64,000 nucleotides of DNA from Steinernema hermaphroditum (lineage: Eukaryota > Nematoda > Chromadorea > Rhabditida > Steinernematidae): NCBI GenBank assembly GCA_030435675.1, contig CM059625.1, forward strand, positions 124,001-188,000. Reading direction: 5' to 3'. The position numbers were made by a program, and so were the translations under genes. The notes beneath the pieces were generated by a model. It made no database searches. It was not told where the DNA came from and saw nothing but the letters and a program-made list of their open reading frames with translations. Positions 34,296 through 45,558 of the stretch are shown here, in pieces; within the stretch, counting starts at the first letter, position 1, and every line of letters starts with the position of its first letter.

Positions 34296-36590
34296 TTAGA
34301 CACATATCAAAGTAATACGATATCTGTATACCCAAAGATGAACAGCAGAGTCAAGAAGTTTCCTAGCGCCAGGGGTAATAGACAGCCATACACATGCAAA
34401 TCCTCCGCCTCCTGCTCCGCACATCCAACCCGCTTCAATAATATTCCTCGACTGAAGGTCTTCAATTAGGCACTTCACATCTGGAGGAAATGCGTTTTCA
34501 GCCATAGTGCTCTTCAATGCATTGTAGCGAGAACTTTCTTTCACAGGAAATTTGTTGCTTAACAGTGCGTTTCGTACCAATGTAGCAGTGTTGGCAATAT
34601 CGACAATATGTTGAATAAATTCGGATCTGCCTACGACGAACTTGTAAACAACCTTCTAAATAACGTTTTTAATGTCACAGAAGAGCTGCTATTAAAAATA
34701 CACTTGAACCACTGTACTTACATGAAGAACATTAGCCGCAAGACGAGTTTTGCCAGTATATACAAGCACCAATCTTTGCTCTATTTCTTGCTGTAGCTGA
34801 TCTGTGATGTGAAGAACATCAACATTTAAAGAACCATTTTCATAACTTGAATACTTAATGCCCGGATATAGGGCTCCAACTTGGTCTTGCCATCCACCAC
34901 CAGTTGTTAAAATCTGCTCTGCCTGTAGGACCGTGGCGGCTATTGTTTGGCGGTCGATTTCCTTGTTCATAATTTTTGCCAGTGAACAAAGAAAGCATGC
35001 GCTTAAAATGCTGCTAGTCCCAAGACCTGAACGTGGTTGTTAAAACGCACCATATCATGCGACAACCTGATCCCTGTGGAAGAAGGGAAGAAGTAGCGAC
35101 ATGAACTTCCATGACATGTTCGTGAGGGAACAAAGCGTCAAATAGTTGACGCAAAGTGGTCATTCCTGTGGTAATTAAACCAGTTGCTTGAATACTAGAC
35201 AATATGAGCGAGCCTGGAGGTAGAACTATGTTTTTTGATCACTGCATCGATCATACCGAATCGGTCTGGATCAGCTGAAAACATTTTTAGCCCCGGTATG
35301 CTTTCGATAGTTAGCTTTTCACGTTCCGTTTGCACACTGGTAAGAATAAGGGCTTCCTTTTCCGAATGAAATACTTTAGTTACGGTGCACTTGACGGGTT
35401 TCTAAATATTAAGGAGGTGATAAGGTTCCACATGCACGGCTTAATTATGATAAAACTGATTGCAGCTTTTGAAATTTTAGCTGCGAAAAGGCCACAACAG
35501 GAAAGTTCCTTTCGACGTATGTGAAACAAGTGAACACTTACCTCGCCTCCGACTTTGATAGCCATGTTAACGACACCGTTCGCGTGACCGAAGGTGATTG
35601 GAGGAGTATCTGTCCAGCCGCCAGCTAGATCAATTCGGGCGGACATGCGGGTGGTGACGCTGGCGTATCTAGCACCGTTTGACAGCGCCCGCATTTTGAT
35701 AAACTCACGCTAAATCGTGGACACAAAGCGTAACTTATTGGTGATCAAACAAACCTGTGATGAAAAACGTTCTACACCGACACGGACATACTGCTTTAAA
35801 AGTTTAAAGAGTCCGTGCATCACGTTTGTCAGTGATATCCGAAGTTCCTCTTGAGTGTTGGAGCCCTCCACAGCGCGACTTTCAGCACGGATTAACTCAG
35901 TGCACAAATATGAAAGCTCATGCTTGGCATTGGCTGAAAGCTGAAAATTGACTTACATTTATGAAAGCACAGTGCCAATTTACGGGCTTTAGCGTGAACG
36001 GCTGAGACTGGACTTCCAAACTTCCAAACCTATTCTTCAAGAATTCCATCAACAGGACTGCAAAGCGGCACATAAACATATTGTGTTCCTCCGTATGCAC
36101 CGCAATATGAAAAAGGGCATCCAAGAATTGAGGACGTTCACGGTTCGCACATTTTTCGTATTCATCGTTAATCTCCTTTGCAAGTGAAACAGTATCAAGT
36201 CCGCTTCGGTGAAGTAGCTGCTCAACGTGTCGTAACTGCTTTCTCCAAGCAGGGCGTTCAGTAAAGTTGTCAAATCCATTCGCTGCTGAAATTGCAATAA
36301 TACAAGATTCGAAATGTTCAGAAGATAAAATGCATTTTATGATGTAAATATTAGAGTGCAAGGAGGACGACAATATCACACACCACAAAGCGAGTTAAAA
36401 GCTTAGATTTCGGCGGGAAAACTTACGCAGGTCGTTCGATAATCGATCCATCGCCTCACGTTCCATGAGCACGGATGTGTGATCAAGTAGTCTGATGTTG
36501 CCGGAACGCGATAACAGTTTCGCGATAAATAAAACTATTTTCCTACGGGAAATGCATTTCTGTACGTGTCTGTGAGCCTGTTCTGCCCTG
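34296..36590 (-). CDS. FCSK: L-fucokinase (FCSK), GHMP kinase part; N-terminal region not found
   Basis: Eight minus-strand exons: 36427-36590, 35984-36285, 35755-35940, 35542-35709, 35257-35401, 35067-35225, 34722-35026 and 34296-34655, about 596 residues. GHMP kinase motifs are clear: MSARIDLAGGWTDTPPITFG, the ATP loop LLPQGSGLGTSSILSA, EQILTTGGGWQDQVGALYPG, VLVYTGKTRLAANVLH and the C-terminal CGAGGGGF. The enzyme phosphorylates salvaged L-fucose before GDP-fucose synthesis. Human FCSK has about 1,080 residues with an N-terminal pyrophosphorylase-like domain. Here the first exon begins at an acceptor (CATTTCAG) in mid-codon, so at least one upstream exon is missing from my model. Joining exons 5 and 6 needs a 31-bp intron (35226-35256) or a one-base frame change in a run of six A/T. 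Confidence 0.9.
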
Positions 36591-37689
36591 CTGAAATGAG
36601 TTGGCATACAAATTTGCTTCTTGTGGGCGCACCAACTATAATCCGCATTACTCTCAGCTGCATGCGAATATTTACTTTGCTGGAAATCAGCGGAATCACG
36701 GAGTCAGCTTTAGGGGAACTTTTGGGGTTTTTTAATAAAAAAGGACACTGCTGACCTTTTGTATTTTACATGTAAAACGTGTACAACATGTACAATTCTA
36801 TAACATTCGTAAATAATGGAAGCGTAGTTTTAGTTTGGTTCTACATTGTGAGAATTAACCGCAAAGACATGCAAAACATTATATGTTCATGATAAAACAC
36901 ACTGACGTTGAAACGAAAACGACAAATAAAAATGACGCTGTGCGACATATCCCTGTTGCAGATTTATAAACGCCGCATTTGTTGCAGTATAGAACACTCG
37001 AGTATACCGTTAGCTTCCAAAGCCCTTTGGTGAAGAAAAATTCTTGGGCAATTCACCGATGTTCAGAATTCCTTGGTGGATAGAACTAATTTACTCCAGA
37101 ATCCTCGCCGTCAAATGAAAGAACAATCCAGCTGGAACCAAATTTTTATGAAAGATAATTTGCGTGTTGCGTTAACTCTAGCGAATTGACAACAAGAATG
37201 GTATTTGATAGTGTTATTGTTATTTGCTAGCAACACTAGGTTCTCTGAATTTTTTGTTTCGGCTTTCATTTAAATTAGTTTATTTCCAGAGTTTATTTCA
37301 ATGAGAAAAAATTGATATGTTTTTTTTTTGTAATCGTCTTTTTCACTGTTTGTTCATTGAAAAGAAGAAGTAGTGAGCAATGTGGCTATCCGCTTTCATT
37401 TCGTGAAAAAGAATGAGCGACAGATCCTCCACCAGCTGACATCCGTCGCTGTCCCAGAGGAAGAGTGCGTTGCTGCTTGGCTCGTTTGTCTTAAGCACAT
37501 CGCTCTTCAGTACCAGGAACATGTTCAACATTATCTGCTAGAATGAGCAGTGCAAATCGGGAACTTTTTTTAATGACATTTGTACCTTTTTTCACATATG
37601 TTTCCATCTCATACTGTCGTGCGACATTGTATTGTCTATTTCTAGGTTGCCTTATGAACTGCAAGTGATTTACAAGTGTGTGTGTCCAC
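36591..37689. other. Stretch upstream of fucokinase, possible remnant coding frame
   Basis: Minus-strand frame 37343-37531 (MLNMFLVLKSDVLK...NALFLWDSDGCQLV) reads like protein and lies where the N-terminal domain of fucokinase would be. It has faint resemblance to the end of that domain, but no splice path connects it to the kinase exons and it ends in a stop. The rest (36600-37340) is AT-rich with no supported exon on either strand. Confidence 0.25.
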
Positions 37690-39040
37690 ATGCTCGATTG
37701 ATGCAATTTTCCGGGCCATCGATCCTATTCCACCAGCAATTTGCCTGCCAGATGGGAGGTTGGGTATGCGCCCGCCGTGCCGCTGAAGCGGCCCCATTCA
37801 ATGGCCGTACCACTGATTGCAAAAAGCCTTAGCTGTAACCATTCCTTGCGGATTTACAATTGCATATGTTGCTTCAATACTAGCGATTAAAAATATTCCT
37901 TACGAAAGCATGCCTCGTGCCTCGCGATATGTTTATAGCTCTACCACGGGCCGATTAGTCGACGCTTTCAGATACAGAATGGTCGAGGACCCGGAGGCGC
38001 GGAATATTTTTGTTCTTGGTTTATGTGTGCTTTTTGTATGGATGGCTATTATTATTTTCTTCTCATCACCTCAGGTAATTAAGTTTTCCATATGAAGAGT
38101 GACATACTTCTTCACATGGTTTAAACATGAAAAATGCTACTACATGTTCCCTGACTATACGCAAAAACGCAAAAAAAAAAACGGTGTACTAATGCGTACC
38201 GCTCTTAGGATGGAAGTACGTATTAACTTTCCAGAACCCCGGAAATCGGAATCAATTGATTTTAGTTTACGACATAGGGAGAGTTCCGTCTTTTCCCTGA
38301 GTACGCCATGCACATACGGACACGCTAACGAAAGTAGTTGCTTCAGTAGTTTGTGTGAGATGACAGAAAGTTATTTGTTCTTGCGTTCGAGTACCTGCAG
38401 AATGTCTGCATCAGCTCCAGAATGCATCTATCCCAACAATTCATTAAAATTGCTGTTGTATCGTTTGCTTACCGTTCAGCGTCTAGATATATTTCCATTT
38501 CCGTTTTGCCCATTAGGTATTCTAAAAAACTCGAATCTCAAGGGTGTGTGAGAAGTCTTCGGCTCTGCTGTCGAACAAAGTCGAAAATTTAATTGATACA
38601 CACAATGAGTCGCGATCAGCTACAAACAAATTTGCGACGAAAAGTTCGAAAACATATTTTACAGAAGTTCTTCATCACATTCTTAGATCTCTTGAGTCTT
38701 CTTTGTATTTCAGCTCTTCCGCGACCTAGTTCGACGATATTGCTGTCGATGTATTAAAAGAAGTGACCGCCACCAAAACGCTATCAGAATAAAGTTGGCA
38801 CAGGAACGAGTGCGTTCCGCAAGCAAGTCCTTTCTTACAACCTCTCTTCTTGACCAACCTAGCACTATCTTGTTGCATCAGGTTCTAAGCACAGCATATA
38901 GCACGGCGTCGCATCAGACCCGACACGAACCGATACCAGAAGTAAAAAGACATCCGACTGTCTCAGACAATAATCTGGTGCTTTCAGGAATCACGCTGTA
39001 CAAGTCAACAGCCGACAGTTCAAGACGTTGTTTCTCTTAG
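37690..39040 (+). CDS. Unrecognised membrane protein, start not found
   Basis: Three exons join in one phase: about 37690-37763, 37833-38074 and 38714-39040. They encode IDPIPPAICLPDGRL, then a hydrophobic segment (VTIPCGFTIAYVASILAI), a charged loop (MPRASRYVYSSTTGRLVDAF), a strong membrane helix (IFVLGLCVLFVWMAIIIFF), and a basic Cys-rich juxtamembrane region (RDLVRRYCCRCIKRSD) followed by a Ser/Thr-rich tail ending at the TAG near 39040. This is the layout of a membrane protein with a cytosolic tail. I do not know the family. In the reading frame of exon 1 there is a TGA just upstream and no ATG, so the true 5' end is either an unseen exon or disrupted by an error. The open frame at 38210-38551 lies inside intron 2 and is out of phase. 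Confidence 0.5.
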
Positions 39041-39848
39041 CGAACGTTCGATTGATGACACTATCCGCCAGCTTCCTCCTGTGTGACAGAGTCAGCAAAT
39101 GTTGAACCGTGCATTTCGCAAGGACCACTATGTGATTATACCTTGCATCTCCTCACTTACCGGATGAATCGGACGCCTGGAGAAGGCTATTATTGGACAT
39201 CCTTCCGACAGGAAAATTATGATCAAATGAAGAATACTTGTTCAAGTTTATAAATTGCTTTTATCATCGCACAGGGTTGCCGAAAGTAAGTGTTGTGTAG
39301 GGTTGTCGAAAACTTAAAGGTCTTCCAATATCGAACTGATTCGAATGTTGGATCATAGAAATCCCGGTACTTTCCGTGCAATTACATAATCTCGGACAAG
39401 CGCGAAACCTTTCTCTCTATCTCATGTTTGTAAAGGAGAGGAAAAGGCCATTTGACCTCTCATGAATGTGTACCCTCAAGGTGATACTCTCATCGTTTCT
39501 GGTCACAGCACACGGTTGTAAATCAGGTGTATTAGTTGTGATTTTTTACTTTCCATAGCTACGCGACATGAACTCTAAAAAGAAACACTTTACTAGTTTC
39601 TGCATGGTTCAGAGTAACTAAGGCAGGGTTAACGAGATCAAGGCTAGTTGTAAGGTTCTAAGTGAGCTTCATGGCCCTCTGTATGTGTCGAACAGACTGC
39701 TGGCCATGTTGAGCCACTGCTGAACTGGTATGTCGACGCTTCTGTCGTGCACGGCAACTTGCGAACCCAGAAGATTATTTCCTCGCATATTTACTAAGCG
39801 TAGGTTACCGTTAGACCACTGCAGTCCTAGAACGTGACCACAGCATTT
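39041..39848. other. Convergent intergenic region
   Basis: About 800 bp between a plus-strand and a minus-strand gene end. No supported exon, RNA gene or repeat seen. Confidence 0.4.
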
Positions 39849-40483
39849 TTATTCACGAATCAACCCAAAATTTGGCTTACCTCTTTCGTTCCAGCGACCC
39901 ATCATTGAATTTCCAAGTCCAAGAAGATTTTCGCCTTCCTGATTTTCATGAATTACAAACCGATCAAAATTCGCCCCTCCGGTATCGATATAACTAGCTG
40001 CTTTGTTCGAGTCTCCATTAAAGGTTGATGTTATAGAGTTAGCAAGCTCGGTAACGGACGATCCCTGTGTCAGAGGAAGCATGCCGTATCCAGTAAACAT
40101 TTGCGCAATCTAATGCAGCGTGTTAAATAGAATATAGATAAGAAACGTACCTCACGAGATGGCAGAGGCGGCAGTGTGGATACAACCGACTGTGCTGAAG
40201 AAGGTTTAGTGCCGAACATTCCAATAACATCTTCGGCCATCTTTGCCCATGGGCTCATTGCCAATTGGGCTTCCTTGCGAATCGCTCTTTGATTTTCGAT
40301 CAAGTCTTCACTGGGCTGCCTCCTTGCATTAATACCATATGGTGGAATCATCGTGTTCGGTGTTGTCGATTCGTCTGGTGTAAACAATTGTAACATTTGA
40401 TGCAAGAAAGGATTCTCGAGTCTCTGTGTTGGTGTTTCTAGAACCTTGTAATCAGCAAAAATAGAGAGTACAGCACGACATAC
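39849..40483 (-). CDS. Unrecognised nematode protein, 5' end incomplete
   Basis: Two minus-strand exons, 40151-40483 and 39849-40109, keep phase 0 and give 197 residues plus stop. Exon 1 follows a good acceptor (TTCCTTTAG), so at least one upstream exon is missing. The sequence is soluble-looking: a Pro/Thr-rich part (LETPTQRLENPF, DESTTPNTMIPPYG), a helical charged part (LIENQRAIRKEAQLAMSPW), then MFTGYGMLPLTQGSS and a tail NLLGLGNSMMGRWNERGKP ending GLIRE. I recognise no domain. Codon quality and the splice site support a real gene. Confidence 0.55.
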
Positions 40484-40829
40484 CTAAAGGAAGAGCTGCA
40501 TAACAGATTCGTATTGTGATTGAAATCGAAATCAGGGATTGACTAGCGGTCACCATTGATTGTCACTTCCCAGAGCTGATGCACAACTGTGAGGGAGGTC
40601 AGATAGTTCGTGACCCCTTTCCATAAATCGCCTGTCTACCGACAGTGAACAATGGAAAGTGAAACCTGTTCTACACATATTTGCATAGGCGTCAGCGTTC
40701 GCGCCGCAGAATCAATGGAACCGCACATGGCAAAACAGAAGGCAGACAAGCTCATGGAAGTTAAGGTAGATGTTGTAGATTATGTAGCTGGGCATTTGAA
40801 AAGACTGAGGGAATGGTTCACATCTAAGG

Positions 40830-41272
40830 TTGCCTTAAGGCCCGTTTATACTCTGCGCGGCAGAAAACCCCAATTTTGTGCCGCTTACCTTGTCTACGTG
40901 TGTCTATTTAGGCAAAACCGAACAAAACTGCACAGTCCTGATGCTTTCGGACCGGGCTATCAAACCATCATCAGAAACAAATTTTAGGTTAACTTTACGT
41001 AGGTTAACTCAACTGCCGCTTAGCTTCAACTTGACTGACAGCGACGCGACACAGCTCAAGTTGAAGCTAAGCGGCAGTTAAGTTAACCTACATGGCATGT
41101 CCCAAAAAAAATTTCTTTTGATGGTTTGATAGCCCGATCCGAAAGCATTATGATTGTGAAGTGTTATTTGGTTTAGTGTAAATAATCATACGTAAACAAG
41201 CTAAGCGGCACAAAAAATGGGGTTTTCTGCCGCGCCTTTAGGCTGCGGCTCATGCCTATTAATTTAAGGCGA
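40830..41272. mobile_element. MITE-like palindromic element with long inverted arms
   Basis: The arms pair over almost their whole length around a loop near 41040. Examples: GCGCGGCAGAAAACCCC (left, about 40855) against GGGGTTTTCTGCCGCGC (right, about 41219); ATGCTTTCGGACCGGGCTAT against its complement with one mismatch; GTAGGTTAACTCAACTGCC and AGCTTCAACTTGA near the centre against the same motifs inverted. The outer ends share GCCTTAA / TTAAGGC. No transposase is encoded. This is the structure of a foldback or MITE-type non-autonomous DNA transposon. Target-site duplication could not be fixed by eye. Confidence 0.8.
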
Positions 41273-41990
41273 CTTTGAAGGGCGAGCCCTGTAGTTTTGG
41301 CGGCAATGAACAATTTCAGCATGAAATTACAGGAACCACCCTTCTACAGTAACATCAGCTTTCTATGTGTCTTGATCATTGAGCATCGCTTTTTGATGGT
41401 AAACTAATATTTCCATAACGTAAAATGACAGCAATGTGTAATTTGGGTAAACCGTCACTGCAAGAAAAAGAAGATGCATGTATACCTCACTCACAATCTT
41501 TTACATGTTTTGACCTGTTATACGAAGAGAAATCGTTTTCAATACAAGTATTTCAGATTTATGCGGTTACTGTTTCGTTTGCAGGTATTTCGTTGCGAGA
41601 TCACCAGTCACTTTATTTTCTATACATACGAACCTGTGCTGTCAGTTTTGAGAATGAGCCTAAGAACGTTGTAAGAAGACGTTGACGGTCCGAAAGTACA
41701 ATTAAGTTATTTTGAGCTTCTCTCGTTCTGTGCGTTTTCGATGTTGGCGGCGTCGTTCATCATGGCGAAATGCCATATACCTTGAGCTAGACTACAAACT
41801 ATAGTTCTCCACGCTTACGGGCGTACTTGACAACGCACAATGTAGAGCTGCAATGCTTGCGCAGACATCATCGGCCATCACGGTCACGACGTTTACTTTA
41901 TCTGTTTGTGCTCCGGGCTGTTACGGTCTTCTTATCGATCTGGGCGCAAGCTCGTTGTTGTATACTTATTTCTATTTCAGATCTCACAGC
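41273..41990. promoter_or_regulatory. Upstream region of gcs-1
   Basis: About 700 bp between the palindromic element and the gcs-1 ATG. A TTTCAG acceptor at 41975-41980, 10 nt before the ATG, is a likely spliced-leader site. In C. elegans gcs-1 is a SKN-1 target, but I did not find a clear cluster of SKN-1 sites by eye. Confidence 0.4.
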
Positions 41991-44561
41991 ATGGGACTTC
42001 TAACGAAAGGTAGCCCACTAACATGGGACGAAACGATGCCTTATGTCGACTATATAAAGGTATATACTGCAATAGGTTACGTTTTCACGGAAATCAAATC
42101 TTTCCTCCGTTTTCCCTTTTCAGAACTTTCAGCCCACTGTTCAGCCAATATGCCACAAAACTAACAAAGTCTTGCTGATTTTTCGCGGTGATCCTTTACA
42201 CGCTTTTTCAGCTGGCTGATGTTTGACTTAATCAAATTGCTTTGTATCTACATACAAATATATCTTCATTTAGAAGCATGGCATTGCTCAGTTCATCACG
42301 CTTTATCATCGACTCAAGGGACGTCAAGGCGACCAATTGAAATGGGGCGATGAAATAGAATATACGGTGATCAAGTACGACCACGAAAAGAAGAAAGTCC
42401 GTGTTAGCCTCCGGGCAGAGGAACTCCTGAATCGCCTTCAAGCAGAAGAGCAAGTCAACGCTTTGGTTGGAACGGAAAACCGCTTTTTGTGGCGCCCAGA
42501 GTTTGCTGCATATATGGTTGAGGGAACTCCGGGTGTTCCATATGGAGGTTGACTTGCGCTATTTGGTTGTAATTATAGGCGCATCTTTAAGGGCTAATGG
42601 CTTGCTTTAATATCGTTGAAAGCAACATGATTCGCCGCCGTGCTGAAATCGTTCGGCTTTTAAAAAAGGACGAATCCGTATTGTCGATCAGCTTTCCTGC
42701 TCTTGGAACATTCGATTTCACAGTTCCCGAATCAAAGGTTTCCCCGGAAGACGAAAACGGAGCCGGTAGATCCATTTTTTTCCCCGATGAAGCCATTTTC
42801 GGTGGACATCCAAGGTAATTTGAATGAAGTTTCTAACCTACACAAACGTAAATTTTTTTGCAGGTTCAAGAATCTGGTCAAGAACATTCGTGGAAGACGA
42901 GGAGAAAAAGTGGCGATAAATGTCCCTGTCTTCAAAGACAAAAATACCGCTTCACCTTTCATCGTATGAGCATTACTTCTGTAAAAGCAACTACTTAATT
43001 CTAGGACAAAAGTCCGGTACCTGACGCGGATGCACAGCGAAATGCAAAGCCCGATCATATTTATATGGATCACATGGGATTCGGAATGGGTTGCTGCTGC
43101 CTTCAAGTTACATTCCAGGCGGTAAACGTTGAGGAAGCTCGCTGGCTCTACGATCAGCTAACTCCCGTCACACCAATTTTGCTCGCACTCAGTGCTGCTA
43201 CGCCTATCTTCAAATCATACTTGGCTGATGTTGACTCACGATGGGACATAATTTCAGCAGTAGCTTATTTCCGCCTCGAAACTGCAATTTAGTCAATTCA
43301 ATTTAGAGTGTTGATGATCGCACCGCGGAGGAAAGAGGACTGATCCCGCTGAACAAGAGCAAATTTGTCTTGGAAAAAAGTCGGTACGACTCAACTGACT
43401 GCTATATTTATCCCTGCTCTGTTGGATATAATGATATTCCACTTGAATATGAAGAAAGCATTTATCAGCAGTTACGCGATGGAGATATCGACAAACCCTT
43501 AGCCAAACATATTGCTCATATGTTTATCCGTGATCCACTGCAGGTATAGAACGACGAAGAGACAGTTTTCTCAATAAGCGTTGCAGGTATATCGTGAGCG
43601 TCTGGAGCAAGATGACACAAAATCTACTGAACATTTCGAAACCATCCAATCTTCTAACTGGATGAATATGCGTTTCAAACCGCCTCCACCTGATGCTTCT
43701 GAGATCGGTTGGCGTGTCGAGTTCCGTCCCACTGAAGTACAGTTAACCGATTTTGAAAACGCTGCATATTGCTGCTTTGTGGTTCTTCTTACAAGGTATT
43801 GAAACGGTGGAAAACCTAACAATAGTTTCGCGTAATTTAGGGTGATCGTGTCTTTCCGACTGACATTCCTTCTTCCGATCTCAAAAGTAACCGAAAATAT
43901 GAAGCGGGCGCAAAAGCGTGATGCTGTTCTGCGTGAGAAATTCTTTTTCCGACGAGGTCTAGCGAACTGCGATACTGCACCCGATACAAAGAAAACTGCC
44001 AACTGCAAAACGCCAGACGACAACAATGTTGTAGAAATGTCAATCCAAGAGATTATCAATGGCGACGGTCATGAGTTCCCTGGACTTGTACCGTTAATTC
44101 GTCAGTTTTTGGACAGTGCTGATGTGGACGTAGATACACGCTGTACAATCTCACAGTATCTGAATTTCATTCAGGTAATTTATGCAGGTTCTGAAGGCTT
44201 TTCATTTTTATTTGCGCTTCAGAAGCGTGCATCGGGAGAGATTCAGACATTGGCACACTGGATGCGCGATTTTGTGCACAGTCACCCGGCATACAATCAA
44301 GACTCTCATGTTAATGATGAGATTGTTTACGACCTGGTGAAATCGGTAAGATGTTTGTCGGTATGGAAATATATCGTTATTGGAACATAGATGGACGACA
44401 TTTCGAGAGGCGTACGACATTGCGAAAAGTTGCTTGGATGCTTCAGATCGAAAACAGATCAGCTCATTCCTCTTGCTGTGCGACGAGCTGAAGAAAGTTT
44501 AATAATAGGGAAAGCTCTGCGAAAAGCTAGTGAAGCATCGAAAACGCAAGGTAACAAGTAG
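41991..44561 (+). CDS. gcs-1: Glutamate-cysteine ligase catalytic subunit
   Basis: Ten exons: 41991-42059, 42274-42547, 42592-42814, 42864-42963, 43005-43259, 43307-43543, 43587-43795, 43841-44174, 44223-44345 and 44391-44561, giving 664 residues, the normal size for GCLC. Strong blocks: [40 protein letters not shown] (Mg-ATP and glutamate site region); [71 protein letters not shown]; and [13 protein letters not shown]. The enzyme catalyses the rate-limiting step of glutathione synthesis in the cytosol. No frameshift or missing core block was seen. The C-terminal exon ([18 protein letters not shown]...) is divergent, as expected. Confidence 0.97.
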
Positions 44562-45558
44562 TAATACATTTTATAATTATTGAGTTGGTCACCTAACTAT
44601 AAATGAGCTGTGTATTGTTTGACGTTCCTTGAAGACTGTGTTTCCTGAGTATTTACATAAATGCTTTCAAATTTGTAACGCACTGTGTACAAGCATTGTA
44701 ATTGCTTTCGTTGGGCTTCTGAATTAAGTGAGAATGTGTGTTGTAAGAGCGATGCGCATATAATGGCAAACAATTCCATTTACATATTATATGGGTGTAT
44801 GAAAAATGACGGATTTCGTTCATGCCCTCAAAATTCGCAACGCTTAGTGATTATACGAAAAGACTATCCTCTTTTATGGACGCATAATTCTTTTTCACGA
44901 CTATGTGTTGTCGACTGACAATTGAGACTATATCCGAGGCTTTTAAAATTTAAAAGCATCCGTCAAGGATACATAATAAGCGTTGGGTGAAATTACTCGG
45001 TTATGGGATAGGAGCTCAGCTACCCCCTTGTGTTCGTCAAACACGGTGATAAGTCTGAAAACATGGATAAATTTACCTCCACGTTTTGCAAATTGGGACG
45101 TTTCAGTAGGTGACGGTGGTCCGGATGTGAAGGCAAGCAGATGACGCGCACAGCTGCCATGCACATATCACGGCTAAAGCGGGTCAATTACGTTATTTTT
45201 AATTAGAGACGGAAAGGGGAAGAAGTGACTCGAAAACCGCATATTTCCAAGTTGAGCTTTTTTTATTTTCTTTGTTTCTTCATGAAATGTTCATAGTTAG
45301 GCAGCTAAACAAGTAGTAATTATATGTGATATTCATGCACCGATCTGCACCATGTTTCATGATGCTAAAAATGCTGTGTAGTTTGTGCAGTGGAAGACGT
45401 ACTTCATACTATATTGCTCATGCGCTTAGTACCATCGTTATCAATGTTGACCAGTGGCAGCGGACTGATTGTGGTTGCTGTCAAGCAGACGTTCACAGTG
45501 GACGCTTGGCCGCAGTGACATGCTGCGCAATTCGGCGTTCTCAGAGGGGACAATCAGT
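44562..45558. other. Intergenic stretch, nothing recognised
   Basis: About 1 kb between gcs-1 and carboxypeptidase Q on the same strand. Too long for a typical operon gap. No supported exon on either strand. Confidence 0.4.

Noticed and set aside
38099..38551. 150-codon plus-strand frame between exons of the 37690-39040 gene
   Set aside because: Its phase does not join either neighbouring exon, while skipping it gives a sensible membrane protein; treated as intron.
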